A DNA stretch of 64,000 bases from positions 62,001 through 126,000 of the forward strand of contig NZ_JARXYX010000028.1 in assembly GCF_029893585.1 (NCBI RefSeq), read 5' to 3'. Origin of the DNA: Streptomyces sp. LBL. Lineage in GTDB: Bacteria > Actinomycetota > Actinomycetes > Streptomycetales > Streptomycetaceae. Under the pieces are notes generated by a model that was not told where the DNA came from, searched no databases, and saw nothing but the letters and a program-made list of their open reading frames with translations. Below are positions 16,693 through 25,479 of this stretch, one piece after another (the stretch's first letter is position 1; the number at the start of each line of letters is the position of its first letter). A program made the position numbers and the translations under genes.

Positions 16693-16864
16693 GCTGGGCT
16701 CCCTTCCTAGAACATCCCTGCGTGCCTGGGTGCCACAGGGGGCCACATCCGGGTGCCCTGCGAACGAGCCTAGGAGACACCCGATCTGTACGCCATCGAT
16801 CCGGGCACCCTTCTGTGACGGCGAACACACGAACCACCGTGTGATCGTCTCGTAACATTGCTGC

Positions 16865-17917
16865 ATGCCTTCGACCGAGCTGCCGTTCGTGCCGCCCGCC
16901 AATGTGCTTCCCAAGGTGGCGCCCGTCAGGGTCGCGGAGGGCGAGCGGCTGAGGTCGGCGGGGCTGCCGGGGATCACGCTGACGGTCCGGTCGAGACCGC
17001 CCGCGCGCGCGGGTCTGCCGCCCGCGCTGTACGTCCACGGGCTGGGCGGTTCCTCGCAGAACTGGTCGGCCCTCATGGAGCAGTTGGAGCATGATGTCGA
17101 CGGTGAGGCCGTCGATCTGCCGGGTTTCGGCGACTCCCCGCCACCGGACGACGGCGACTACTCGATCAGCGGGCACGCGCGCGCGGTCATCCGCTACCTC
17201 GACGCGTCCGGGCGCGGTCCCGTGCATCTCTTCGGGAACTCCCTCGGCGGCGCGGTCTCCACGCGCGTGGCCGCGGTGCGGCCCGACCTCGTCCGTACGC
17301 TCACACTCGTGTCGCCCGCCCTGCCGGAGATCCGCGTCCAGCGCAGCGCCGTGCCGACGGCGCTGCTGGCCGTGCCCGGCGTGGCCGGACTGTTCGCCCG
17401 GTTCACCAAGGAGTGGACGGCGGAGCAACGGGTCCGCGGGGTGACGGCGCTGTGTTACGGCGATCCCGGGCAGGTGACTCCCGAGGGGCTCCAGTACGCG
17501 GTGGAGGAGATGGAGCGGCGGCTGCGACTGCCGTACTTCTGGGACGCGATGACGCGCTCCGCGCGCGGGCTGGTGAACGCGTACACCCTGGGCGGCCAGC
17601 ACGCGCTGTGGCGCCAGGCCGAACGCGTCCTCGCGCCGACGCTCCTCGTCTACGGCGGCCGCGACCAGCTCGTCGGCTTCCGTATGGCCCAGAAGGCGGC
17701 CCGCGCCTTCCGCGACTCCCGCCTGCTCACCCTGCCCGAGGCGGGGCACGTGGCGATGATGGAGTACCCGGAGACGCTGGCGGGCGCGGTCCGTGACCTC
17801 CTCGCGGAGAAGGCGGAGAAGGAGGCCTCCGGCGGTGGTCCGGGTGGCTTTGTTCGTGGTGCGGGTGTCTCCGACGGGGGCGCCGGGATGTCGAGTACGA
17901 CCGGCGCGGGGAGCTGA
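16865..17917 (+). CDS. Alpha/beta hydrolase
   Basis: Cytoplasmic alpha/beta-hydrolase of 350 residues. The catalytic triad is readable: Ser126 in FGNSLGGA, Asp267 in YGGRDQLVG and His295 in PEAGHVAMME, with the oxyanion loop VHGLGGSSQNW near residue 58. The C-terminal 30 or so residues are glycine- and serine-rich and probably disordered. It lies 8 bases upstream of the DUF3152 gene and is likely co-transcribed with it. Substrate unknown. Confidence 0.92.
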   Translation: MPSTELPFVPPANVLPKVAPVRVAEGERLRSAGLPGITLTVRSRPPARAGLPPALYVHGLGGSSQNWSALMEQLEHDVDGEAVDLPGFGDSPPPDDGDYSISGHARAVIRYLDASGRGPVHLFGNSLGGAVSTRVAAVRPDLVRTLTLVSPALPEIRVQRSAVPTALLAVPGVAGLFARFTKEWTAEQRVRGVTALCYGDPGQVTPEGLQYAVEEMERRLRLPYFWDAMTRSARGLVNAYTLGGQHALWRQAERVLAPTLLVYGGRDQLVGFRMAQKAARAFRDSRLLTLPEAGHVAMMEYPETLAGAVRDLLAEKAEKEASGGGPGGFVRGAGVSDGGAGMSSTTGAGS

Positions 17918-17925
17918 GGCGCGGC

Positions 17926-19500
17926 GTGGGACGCCACAGTCGACGTGGATCTGCCCCCAGGAGTGACCCCAAGAGTGCCCCCAAGGGCGACAGTGGTCAC
18001 AACGACTCGGGTGTGACGGGAGGCCGGAACCGGACTCAGGTTCCGCCTCCCGGGTACGAGAGGCCCGCGCAAGGGGCCCCGCGTCCTGCGGACGGCACAC
18101 CCGCGCGGGGGGTGCCACGTCTCCCGGACGGGACTTCCGCGCGCGCGGTGCCGCGTTTCGCGGACGGCACGCCTGCGCGCGGTGTCCCGAGGCTTTCCGA
18201 CGGCACTCCGGCGCATGGGGTCCCCCAGGTTCGGGGCGGGCATCCCGAGCAGCGGGAAGACGGCGGTGGCTGGGGCGAGTCGAGCGGGCGGTCCGGTGCC
18301 GGGCGCGGTGGGCAGGGGCCCGTGATACCGCGGCAGCGTCCCGCGCCCCCATCCGGTTCGGGACCGCGTCAGGACTACCTGAACGCCTTCGGCGCGGAAG
18401 AGGACGTCTTCGTGCCGCGTACGCCGGTCGCGGGGCCGCGTACGCCTGCCTCGGGGCCTCCGCCCACCTCCGGGCCTCCGCCCGTCCCGGGGCCGCGTAC
18501 GCCCATCTCCGGACCGCGTACGCCTGCCTCCGGGCCGCCGTCCGCCGCCGGCCACGGTCCGGCCTCGGCGACCCGTACGCAGACCGCCGCGCACGCGTCC
18601 GAGCCGTACGACGCGGTCACCGCGTGGCCCGACACCGCGGGTGGCGACGAGGGCGATGACGACGCGGCTCCCACGGGCGAGCCCGCGGCGCCCAAGGGCG
18701 GCAAGGGGCGGGCGTTCACCGGGATCGCGGCCGCCGCGGTCACCACCGTGCTGGCCATCGTCGTGGCCGGCCAGGTCGCGGACGGGCAGGACGGCAGCGA
18801 TGGCCAATTCCGGTCCGCCACCGACCAGGCGCGGGACGACCACGACTCCGCCTCGCGGGTCGGGGAGCGGCCGACACCCTCCGGGGCGGCCGGGGCGCCG
18901 CTGACATACGAACAGAAGATGGGCAGGACGTACGCGCTCGGCGCCGGCCTCAAGGGCTCGGGAAGGTTCGACGCGATTCCCGGTGTCGCCAAGGCGCCCG
19001 GCAAGGGGCAGAAGCACACCTACCGGGTGGACGTGGAGCAGGGACTCGGGCTCGACGGCGAACTCTTCGCGGAGGCGGTCCAGAAGACGCTCAACGACGA
19101 CCGGAGCTGGGCCCACGACGGCGCCAACACCTTCGAGCGGATCTCCTCGGGCGAGCCCGACTTCGTGATCACGCTCGCCAGTCCCGGCACCACGGCCTAC
19201 TGGTGCGCCAAGTCCGGCCTGGACACCACCCAGGACAACGTGTCGTGTGACTCGGCGTCCACCGAACGCGTGATGATCAATGCGTATCGATGGGCGCAGG
19301 GATCAACGACATACGGTGATCAGATCCATCCGTACCGACAAATGTTGATCAACCATGAGGTCGGTCACCGGCTGGGCCACGGCCATGTCAGCTGCGACAA
19401 GGACGGTGAGCTCGCGCCGGTCATGCAGCAGCAGACCAAGTTCCTCGACCACGGGGGAATCCACTGCAAGGCCAATCCCTGGCCGTTTCCTCGGAGTTGA
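17926..19500 (+). CDS. DUF3152 membrane-anchored protein with metzincin-like zinc motif
   Basis: Protein of 524 residues in three parts. Residues 1-240 are a disordered, proline-rich cytoplasmic region with repeats (VPRLPDGT-, RTPASGPP-). One membrane helix follows (FTGIAAAAVTTVLAIVVAG, around 265-285). The extracellular domain is DUF3152 and ends with HEVGHRLGHGH (477-487), an HExxHxxGxxH zinc motif, and two nearby cysteines that may pair. It therefore looks like an anchored secreted zinc peptidase. Orthologue of Rv3207c by context. The GTG start is 8 bases after the hydrolase stop. Confidence 0.88.
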   Translation: MGRHSRRGSAPRSDPKSAPKGDSGHNDSGVTGGRNRTQVPPPGYERPAQGAPRPADGTPARGVPRLPDGTSARAVPRFADGTPARGVPRLSDGTPAHGVPQVRGGHPEQREDGGGWGESSGRSGAGRGGQGPVIPRQRPAPPSGSGPRQDYLNAFGAEEDVFVPRTPVAGPRTPASGPPPTSGPPPVPGPRTPISGPRTPASGPPSAAGHGPASATRTQTAAHASEPYDAVTAWPDTAGGDEGDDDAAPTGEPAAPKGGKGRAFTGIAAAAVTTVLAIVVAGQVADGQDGSDGQFRSATDQARDDHDSASRVGERPTPSGAAGAPLTYEQKMGRTYALGAGLKGSGRFDAIPGVAKAPGKGQKHTYRVDVEQGLGLDGELFAEAVQKTLNDDRSWAHDGANTFERISSGEPDFVITLASPGTTAYWCAKSGLDTTQDNVSCDSASTERVMINAYRWAQGSTTYGDQIHPYRQMLINHEVGHRLGHGHVSCDKDGELAPVMQQQTKFLDHGGIHCKANPWPFPRS

Positions 19501-19521
19501 CGGGCGGGCACCGAGATCACA

Positions 19522-19550
19522 TTGACAGGCGCAGAAAAGTCGTACATATT
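19522..19550 (+). promoter_or_regulatory. Consensus promoter of the peptide ABC transporter leader
   Basis: TTGACA at 19522-19527, then 17 bases, then CATATT at 19545-19550. The -35 is a perfect housekeeping hexamer. Transcription should start at about 19557, essentially at the ATG of the small frame that follows. Confidence 0.65.
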
Positions 19551-19557
19551 GCTGCGC

Positions 19558-19650
19558 ATGTCGCCCCGTCACGCCTCCGCCCGCGCAGCCATCGAGCTTG
19601 CGCTGATCGGTGTGACCCCGCTCTGCGTGGCCGACATTCTCTGTAGCTGA
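19558..19650 (+). CDS. Candidate 30-residue leader peptide
   Basis: Small frame beginning MSPRHASARAAIELALIG and ending VTPLCVADILCS, with cysteines at 23 and 29. Its ATG lies 8 bases after the -10 hexamer, so the message would be leaderless, a common arrangement in Streptomyces. It is followed 41 bases later by a hairpin with a T-run and then by the solute-binding protein gene. The arrangement fits a translated regulatory leader. Not recognised from a named family; no database check was possible. Confidence 0.55.
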   Translation: MSPRHASARAAIELALIGVTPLCVADILCS

Positions 19651-19691
19651 CGTCCGCCCCCTGGCGTACGCGTCGCGAACTTCTTTTTCTC

Positions 19692-19714
19692 CCGTGACCC
19701 CAGGTCACGGTTTT
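19692..19714 (+). terminator. Attenuator-like hairpin before the transporter operon
   Basis: CCGTGACC, loop CCA, GGTCACGG, then TTTT: a perfect 8-bp stem with a short U-run, between the small leader frame and the first transporter gene. In this position it would act as a conditional terminator. Confidence 0.65.
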
Positions 19715-19814
19715 CCGACGACCTGACGCCGGGGCAGACGTCTGCTCCCTTCTGTCTCACTCCTCGTCAATCCGTCTCGTGATCCGAGACACATTCTTCG
19801 AGAGGTCGTCTCCG

Positions 19815-21533
19815 ATGCGTCAACCGTCCCTCAGTGCGCGCCGCGTGACCGCGGTATCCGTAGGCCTGGTTCTGGCAGCGGGTGCCGCAGCCTGCGGGCC
19901 CGAGGACAACGATGCCAAGGCCTCCGGCGGTGACTCCACGCCCCACAAGGGCGGCACGCTCACGGTCCTGAACTCCGACCCGCAACAGGACTTCGACCCG
20001 GCCCGCCAGTACACCTCCGGCGGCGGCAACGTGCCGTCCCTGGTGTTCCGCACGCTCACCACGCGCAACCGGGAGAACGGCGCGGCCGGTGCCCAGGTCG
20101 TGCCGGACCTCGCCACCGACACCGGGCGCCCCAACAGGGACGCGACCGTCTGGACGTACACCTTGAAGAAGGGGCTGAAGTACGAGGACGGCACCCCGAT
20201 CACCTCGGCCGACATCAAGTACGGCATCGAGCGCTCCTTCGCCCCCGAGCTCTCCGGCGGCGCCCCCTACCTGCGGGACTGGCTGGTCGACGCGGCCGAC
20301 TACCAGGGCCCCTACAAGGACAAGAAGGGGCTCTCGGCGATCGGGACGCCGGACGAGCGGACCATCGTCTTCCACCTGAACAAGCCCGAGGGCGAGTTCC
20401 CGTACCTGGCGACCCAGACGCAGTTCACGCCCGTCCCGAAGAGCAAGGACACCGGGACGAAGTACGAGGAGCACCCGGTCTCGTCCGGCCCCTACAAGGT
20501 CGTCACGAACGACAACGACGGCGAGCGCCTCGTCCTGGAGCGCAACACCTACTGGTCCGCCTCGACGGACCCCGAGCGCAAGGCCTACCCGGACAAGATC
20601 GACGTACGGTCCGGGCTGGACTCGTCCGTGATCAACCAGCGGCTGTCGGCGTCCCAGGGTGCGGACGCCGGTGCGGTCACCACGGACACCAACCTCGGCC
20701 CGGCCGAGCTCGCCAAGGTGACGGGGGACAAGGAGCTGGCGGCGCGCGTCGGCACCGGCCACTTCGGCTACACGAACTACCTCGCGTTCAACCCGAACGT
20801 GAAGCCGTTCAACAACGTCAAGGTGCGGCAGGCGATCTCGTACGCCATCGACCGCTCGTCCGTGATCAACGCGGCCGGGGGTTCCGCGCTGGCCGAGTCC
20901 GCCACCACCTACCTGCCGGACCAGAAGTCCTTCGGCTACACGCCGTACGACCTCTTCCCCGCGGGCAGCACGGGCAACGCCGCGAAGGCCAAGGAACTGC
21001 TGAAGGACGCCGGGTACGCGAACGGGCTGACCCTCACGCTGACCCACTCCAACAGCAAGGACTTCGAGACCAGCCCCGAGATCGCGACCGCGGTCCAGGA
21101 CGCGCTGAAGAAGGCCGGCATCACCGTCAAGCTGCAGGGGCTGGAGGACAACGACTACTCCGACAAGATCCACAACGTGAAGACCGAGCCCGGTTTCTTC
21201 CTTGCCCACTGGGGTGCCGACTGGCCCTCCGGCGGTCCCTTCCTCGCCCCGATCTTCGACGGCCGGCAGATCGTCAAGGACGGCTCGAACTTCAACTCGG
21301 GCTTCCTCGATGACGCGTCGGTCAATGCGGAGATCGACGCGATCAACAAGTTGACCGATCTTGACGCTGCCGCCAAGCGGTGGGGTGCACTGGACAAGAA
21401 GATCGGCGAGCAGGCGCTGACCGTGCCGCTCTTCCACCCCGTCTACAAGCGGTTGTACGGCGCGAACGTCAAGAACATCGTGATCAGCGACTGGACCGGT
21501 GTGCTGGACATCTCACAGGTCGCGGTCAAGTAA
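19815..21533 (+). CDS. ABC transporter solute-binding lipoprotein, peptide/nickel family
   Basis: Extracellular solute-binding protein of family 5 (DppA/OppA type), 572 residues. The N-terminus is a lipoprotein signal peptide: RR pair, hydrophobic VGLVLAAGAAAC with the acylated Cys27. Family sequence includes DPARQYTSGGGNVPSLVFR, YLAFNPNVKPFNNVKVRQAI and AISYAIDR. It is the first gene of a four-gene transporter operon. GAGG lies 9 bases before the ATG. Ligand not known; di- or oligopeptides are the family norm. Confidence 0.93.
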   Translation: MRQPSLSARRVTAVSVGLVLAAGAAACGPEDNDAKASGGDSTPHKGGTLTVLNSDPQQDFDPARQYTSGGGNVPSLVFRTLTTRNRENGAAGAQVVPDLATDTGRPNRDATVWTYTLKKGLKYEDGTPITSADIKYGIERSFAPELSGGAPYLRDWLVDAADYQGPYKDKKGLSAIGTPDERTIVFHLNKPEGEFPYLATQTQFTPVPKSKDTGTKYEEHPVSSGPYKVVTNDNDGERLVLERNTYWSASTDPERKAYPDKIDVRSGLDSSVINQRLSASQGADAGAVTTDTNLGPAELAKVTGDKELAARVGTGHFGYTNYLAFNPNVKPFNNVKVRQAISYAIDRSSVINAAGGSALAESATTYLPDQKSFGYTPYDLFPAGSTGNAAKAKELLKDAGYANGLTLTLTHSNSKDFETSPEIATAVQDALKKAGITVKLQGLEDNDYSDKIHNVKTEPGFFLAHWGADWPSGGPFLAPIFDGRQIVKDGSNFNSGFLDDASVNAEIDAINKLTDLDAAAKRWGALDKKIGEQALTVPLFHPVYKRLYGANVKNIVISDWTGVLDISQVAVK

Positions 21534-21537
21534 CGCC

Positions 21538-22605
21538 ATGAGTGAGGCATTTGTCGCCGTCGAGGCCGCCGGTACGGGTGTGCAGCCCACCCCGGCGGCC
21601 TCGGGGGCCCGTCAGTTCTGGCGGCGGCTGCGGGCGCAGCGCGCCGCCATCCTCGCGGCGGCCGTCGTCGCGCTACTCGTCCTGGTCGCGATCGCCGCAC
21701 CGCTGCTCACCGCGATCGAGGGCCAGGACCCGACCACCTACCACCCCTCGCTGGTGGACTCGGCACGCGGTGGCGTGCCCATCGGGTCCTTCGGAGGCAT
21801 CGGCGGCGACCACTGGCTCGGCGTGGAACCGCAGACCGGACGGGACCTGTTCGCCCGGCTGGTGTACGGCGCGCGGGTCTCCCTGGGCGTCGCGCTGGCC
21901 GCGACCGTCGTCCAGGTCTGCATCGGAGTCGTGGTGGGTGTCGCCGCCGCGCTCGGGAACCGATGGGTTGATCAACTGTTGAGCCGGATCGCCGACATCA
22001 TCGTCGCCATGCCGCTGATGATCATGGCGTTGGCGTTGCTGGCCATCGTGCCCAGCAGCTTCCCCAGGCCGGTGCTGGTCGCGCTCATCATCGGTTTCGT
22101 CGCCTGGGGAACCATCGCCAAGATCGCGCGGGCCCAGACGCTCACCCTCAAGGAGCTCGATTACGTGGCCGCCGCCCGGCTCAGCGGTTGGGGCACCGTC
22201 CGGATCGCGCGCCGGGAGCTGCTCCCCGGCCTCGCCGCCCCCGTCATCACCTACGCCGCGCTCATGGTGCCGGCCAACATCGCCATCGAGGCCGCCCTGT
22301 CCTTCCTCGGCGTCGGCGTGAAGCCGCCCACTCCGTCCTGGGGACAGATGCTCACCTCGGCCAACGTCTGGTACCAGGCGGCCCCGCAGTACCTGCTGCT
22401 GCCCGCGGGCGCCTTGTTCGTGACCGTGCTCGCGCTCACCGTCCTCGGCGACGGTGTCCGCACCGCCCTGGACCCGCGCGCGGTCTCCCGCCTGCGGGTC
22501 GGGACGGGCCGCAAGCGGGAAGCGAAGGCGGACGCGGGCGTGGCGAAGGCGGACGCGGGCATGGCGAAGGCGGACGCGGGCGTCGAGAAGGAGGCGCGGC
22601 CATGA
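21538..22605 (+). CDS. ABC transporter permease, DppC type
   Basis: Inner-membrane permease of 355 residues. It has an N-terminal extension (OppC_N), about six helices and the EAA loop ELDYVAAARLSGWGTVRIARRELLP that contacts the ATPase. The end of the protein is a threefold AKADAG repeat encoded by 21-base DNA repeats at about 22530-22590. It starts 5 bases after the binding-protein stop codon and overlaps the next permease by ATGA. The order C-type before B-type is the reverse of the common dpp arrangement. Confidence 0.92.
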   Translation: MSEAFVAVEAAGTGVQPTPAASGARQFWRRLRAQRAAILAAAVVALLVLVAIAAPLLTAIEGQDPTTYHPSLVDSARGGVPIGSFGGIGGDHWLGVEPQTGRDLFARLVYGARVSLGVALAATVVQVCIGVVVGVAAALGNRWVDQLLSRIADIIVAMPLMIMALALLAIVPSSFPRPVLVALIIGFVAWGTIAKIARAQTLTLKELDYVAAARLSGWGTVRIARRELLPGLAAPVITYAALMVPANIAIEAALSFLGVGVKPPTPSWGQMLTSANVWYQAAPQYLLLPAGALFVTVLALTVLGDGVRTALDPRAVSRLRVGTGRKREAKADAGVAKADAGMAKADAGVEKEARP

Positions 22606-23600
22606 GCGGCTTCGCCGGCTTCGCGCTCCGCCGCGCCACAGGCGCCGTGCTCACCCTGCTCGCCCTCTCGGTGATCATCTACGTCATCTTCTACGCCACC
22701 CCCGGCAACGTCGCCCAGATCACCTGCGGCCCGCGCTGCTCGCCGGAACAAGTGCACCAGGTCGCCGAGCAGCTCAAGCTCGACGATCCGCTCTACCTGC
22801 GCTACTGGCACTTCCTGGAAGGCATCGTCGTCGGTCAGGACTACTCGACCGGCACGTCCGTCGAACACTGCTCGGCACCCTGCTTCGGGCTGTCGTACCA
22901 GAGCGACCAGCAGGTCATGCAGATCATCCTGACCAAGCTGCCCGTCAGTCTCTCGCTGGTGGTCGGTGCGATGGTGCTCTGGCTGCTGCTGGGTGTCGGC
23001 ACCGGGGTGCTCTCCGCCTGGCGACGCGGCCGGTTCACCGAGCGCGCGCTGACCGGCATCACCCTCGCGGGCATCGCCACGCCCGTCTTCGTCATCGGCC
23101 TCGTCCTGATGATCGTGATCTGCGGGCAACTGGAGCTGCTGCCCTTCCCGGAGTACGTCTCCCTCTCCGACGACCCCGAGCAGTGGGCCTGGGGCCTCCT
23201 GCTGCCGTGGTTCGCGCTCGCTCTCAGCCAGGCGGCCTACTTCGCCCGGCTGACCCGGGCGTCGATGCTCGAGACACTCGCCGAGGACCACATCCGGACC
23301 TTCCGGGCCTACGGCGTCGGTGAACGGTCGATCGTCGGCCGGCACGCGCTACGGGGCGCGGTGGCGCCGATCATCGCCCTGAACGCCAATGACTTCGGTA
23401 GTGCGGTGGGCGGTGCCGTCCTCGTCGAGTCGCTCTTCGGCCTGCCCGGCATCGGCCAGGAGCTGGTGCACGCGGTGAACGTCGTCGACCTCCCCGTGGT
23501 GGTCGGCATGGTCCTGGTCATCGGCTTCTTCGTGGTCGTCGCCAACGCCGTCGCCGACGTGCTGTACGCGGTGGCCGACCGACGGGTGGTACTGACATGA
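22602..23600 (+). CDS. ABC transporter permease, DppB type
   Basis: Permease of 332 residues. It starts FALRRATGAVLTLLALSVIIY, the typical first helix, and continues with FYATPGNVA, a periplasmic loop containing four cysteines (CGPRC and CSAPC), and the EAA motif EDHIRTFRAYGVGERSIVGRH. The four cysteines in the first external loop could form disulfides. It overlaps both neighbours by ATGA, so it is translationally coupled. Confidence 0.93.
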   Translation: MSGFAGFALRRATGAVLTLLALSVIIYVIFYATPGNVAQITCGPRCSPEQVHQVAEQLKLDDPLYLRYWHFLEGIVVGQDYSTGTSVEHCSAPCFGLSYQSDQQVMQIILTKLPVSLSLVVGAMVLWLLLGVGTGVLSAWRRGRFTERALTGITLAGIATPVFVIGLVLMIVICGQLELLPFPEYVSLSDDPEQWAWGLLLPWFALALSQAAYFARLTRASMLETLAEDHIRTFRAYGVGERSIVGRHALRGAVAPIIALNANDFGSAVGGAVLVESLFGLPGIGQELVHAVNVVDLPVVVGMVLVIGFFVVVANAVADVLYAVADRRVVLT

Positions 23601-25201
23601 GTCTTGTCCACGTCACGGATCTGACCGTCGACTTCGGCGACCTGCGGGCCGTCGACAAGCTCTCCTTCCGGCTGGAGCAGGGCGCCGCCCTCGCCCTGGT
23701 CGGCGAGTCCGGCTCCGGCAAGTCCACGGTCGCCTCGGCCCTGCTGGGGCTGCACCGCGGCACGGGAGCGCGCGTCGGCGGCTCGGTCGAGGTCGCCGGC
23801 ACCGATGTACACCGGGCGTCCGAGGACGCGCTGCGGCGGCTGCGCGGCGCGAAGGCCGCCATGGTCTTCCAGGACCCGCTGTCGTCCCTCGACCCGTACT
23901 ACGCGATCGGGGACCAGATCGCCGAGGTGTACCGGGTGCACACGCGCGCCTCGCGCCGAGCGGCACGCGCGCGTGCGGTGGACGTACTGGACAGGGTGGG
24001 GATTCCGGACGCGCGGCGCCGGTCCCGGTCCCGGCCGCACGAGTTCAGCGGCGGTATGCGACAGCGTGCCCTCATCGCGATGGCGCTGGCCTGTGAACCC
24101 GAGCTGCTGATCGCCGACGAGCCGACGACCGCGCTCGACGTCACCGTCCAGGCCCAGATCCTCGACCTGCTGCACACGCTGCGCGAGGAGACCGGCATGG
24201 GCCTGTTGCTGGTCACGCACGATGTGGGCGTCGCCGCGGAGAGCGTCGACGAGATCCTCGTCATGCGGCACGGCCGGGTGGTCGAGCACGGGCCGGTCGG
24301 TGCCGTGCTGGGGGCACCCGCGCAGCCGTACACCCGCGACCTGCTGGGCGCGGTCCCGCGTGTGGACGCGCCGCGCGTCACCTCCGGGGTGTCCGCGGAG
24401 GTGTCCGAGGAGGTCGTCATCGAGGCGAGCGGCCTGCGGCGTGAGTTCGGACGCGGAAAACGGGCGTTCGCCGCCGTGGACGACGTGTCGCTGACCATCC
24501 GCCGCGGTGAGACCCTCGGCGTCGTCGGCGAGAGCGGCAGCGGCAAGACGACCCTGGGCCGCATGCTCGTCGGCCTCCTGGAGCCGACGGCGGGGGAGGT
24601 GCGCTACGAGGGGCACGCGCGCGTGGGCGTGAACCCGGCCGTACAGATGGTCTTCCAGGACCCCGTCTCGTCCCTCAACCCCCGCCGCAGCGTGGGCGAG
24701 TCGATCGCCGACCCGCTGCGCGCGCGGGGGGAGCAGGCCGAAGGGCACATCCGGGGGCGGGTGCGGGAACTGCTGGAGCGCGTGGGGCTCGAAGCGGCGC
24801 ACTACGACCGCTACCCGCACGAGTTCAGCGGCGGTCAGCGCCAGCGCGTGGGCATCGCGCGGGCGCTCGCGGCCGACCCGCGCGTCATCGTCTGCGACGA
24901 GCCGGTCTCAGCGCTGGACGTCACCACCCAGGCCCAGGTGGTCGCGCTGCTCGGGGAGTTGCAGCGTGAACTCGGGCTCGCCCTCGTCTTCGTCGCCCAT
25001 GACCTCGCCGTCGTCCGCCAGGTCAGCGACCGGGTCGCGGTCATGCGCCACGGGCGGCTCGTCGAGTCCGGCCCGGCCGACGAGGTGTACGACAACCCGC
25101 GGGACCCGTACACCAAGCAACTCCTGGCCGCCGTACCGGCACTGGACCCGGAGATCGCGGCCCGGCGCAGGGCCATCCGGCGCGAGCCGGCCGTGAGGTG
25201 A
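23597..25201 (+). CDS. Fused dual ATP-binding protein, DppD-DppF type
   Basis: Peptide-transporter ATPase of 534 residues with two complete nucleotide-binding domains in one chain. Domain 1: Walker A GESGSGKST (36-44), signature EFSGGMRQRA and Walker B LLIADEPTTALD. Domain 2, from about residue 275: GESGSGKTT, EFSGGQRQRVG and VIVCDEPVSALD. Each domain has its own LLGAVPRVD or LLAAVPALD ending typical of oligopeptide ATPases. It replaces the usual separate D and F subunits and completes the transporter. Confidence 0.95.
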   Translation: MSLVHVTDLTVDFGDLRAVDKLSFRLEQGAALALVGESGSGKSTVASALLGLHRGTGARVGGSVEVAGTDVHRASEDALRRLRGAKAAMVFQDPLSSLDPYYAIGDQIAEVYRVHTRASRRAARARAVDVLDRVGIPDARRRSRSRPHEFSGGMRQRALIAMALACEPELLIADEPTTALDVTVQAQILDLLHTLREETGMGLLLVTHDVGVAAESVDEILVMRHGRVVEHGPVGAVLGAPAQPYTRDLLGAVPRVDAPRVTSGVSAEVSEEVVIEASGLRREFGRGKRAFAAVDDVSLTIRRGETLGVVGESGSGKTTLGRMLVGLLEPTAGEVRYEGHARVGVNPAVQMVFQDPVSSLNPRRSVGESIADPLRARGEQAEGHIRGRVRELLERVGLEAAHYDRYPHEFSGGQRQRVGIARALAADPRVIVCDEPVSALDVTTQAQVVALLGELQRELGLALVFVAHDLAVVRQVSDRVAVMRHGRLVESGPADEVYDNPRDPYTKQLLAAVPALDPEIAARRRAIRREPAVR

Positions 25202-25268
25202 GGTGAGGTGAGGTGAGGTGAGGTGGCGTGGCGTGGCGTGACCTGGCGTGACCTGGCGTGGCGTGACG
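25193..25268. repeat. Pentanucleotide repeats after the transporter operon
   Basis: (GTGAG)n, about seven copies, covers the stop codon and continues as GTGGC and GTGACCTGGC units. It is a slippage-type tract at the 3' end of the operon. No clear intrinsic terminator is present beside it. Confidence 0.8.
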
Positions 25269-25479
25269 TCCGGCATCATCCGCCGGTGACGATCCGTACG
25301 CGTCTGATCTGTTAGCGCGACAGAACGCGACCCGCACGGGAAAGTTACGACCGTTCACCCCTTTTGGTGGCGCGATGGACAACAGTCCGTCGCGCCACCC
25401 CCTTGTCCGCATACGTTCGTCCCGCTGCGAGCCGCCGGACCAAGGGCGGCTCCTCATACGGGAGATCGGGGGTGCGTTC

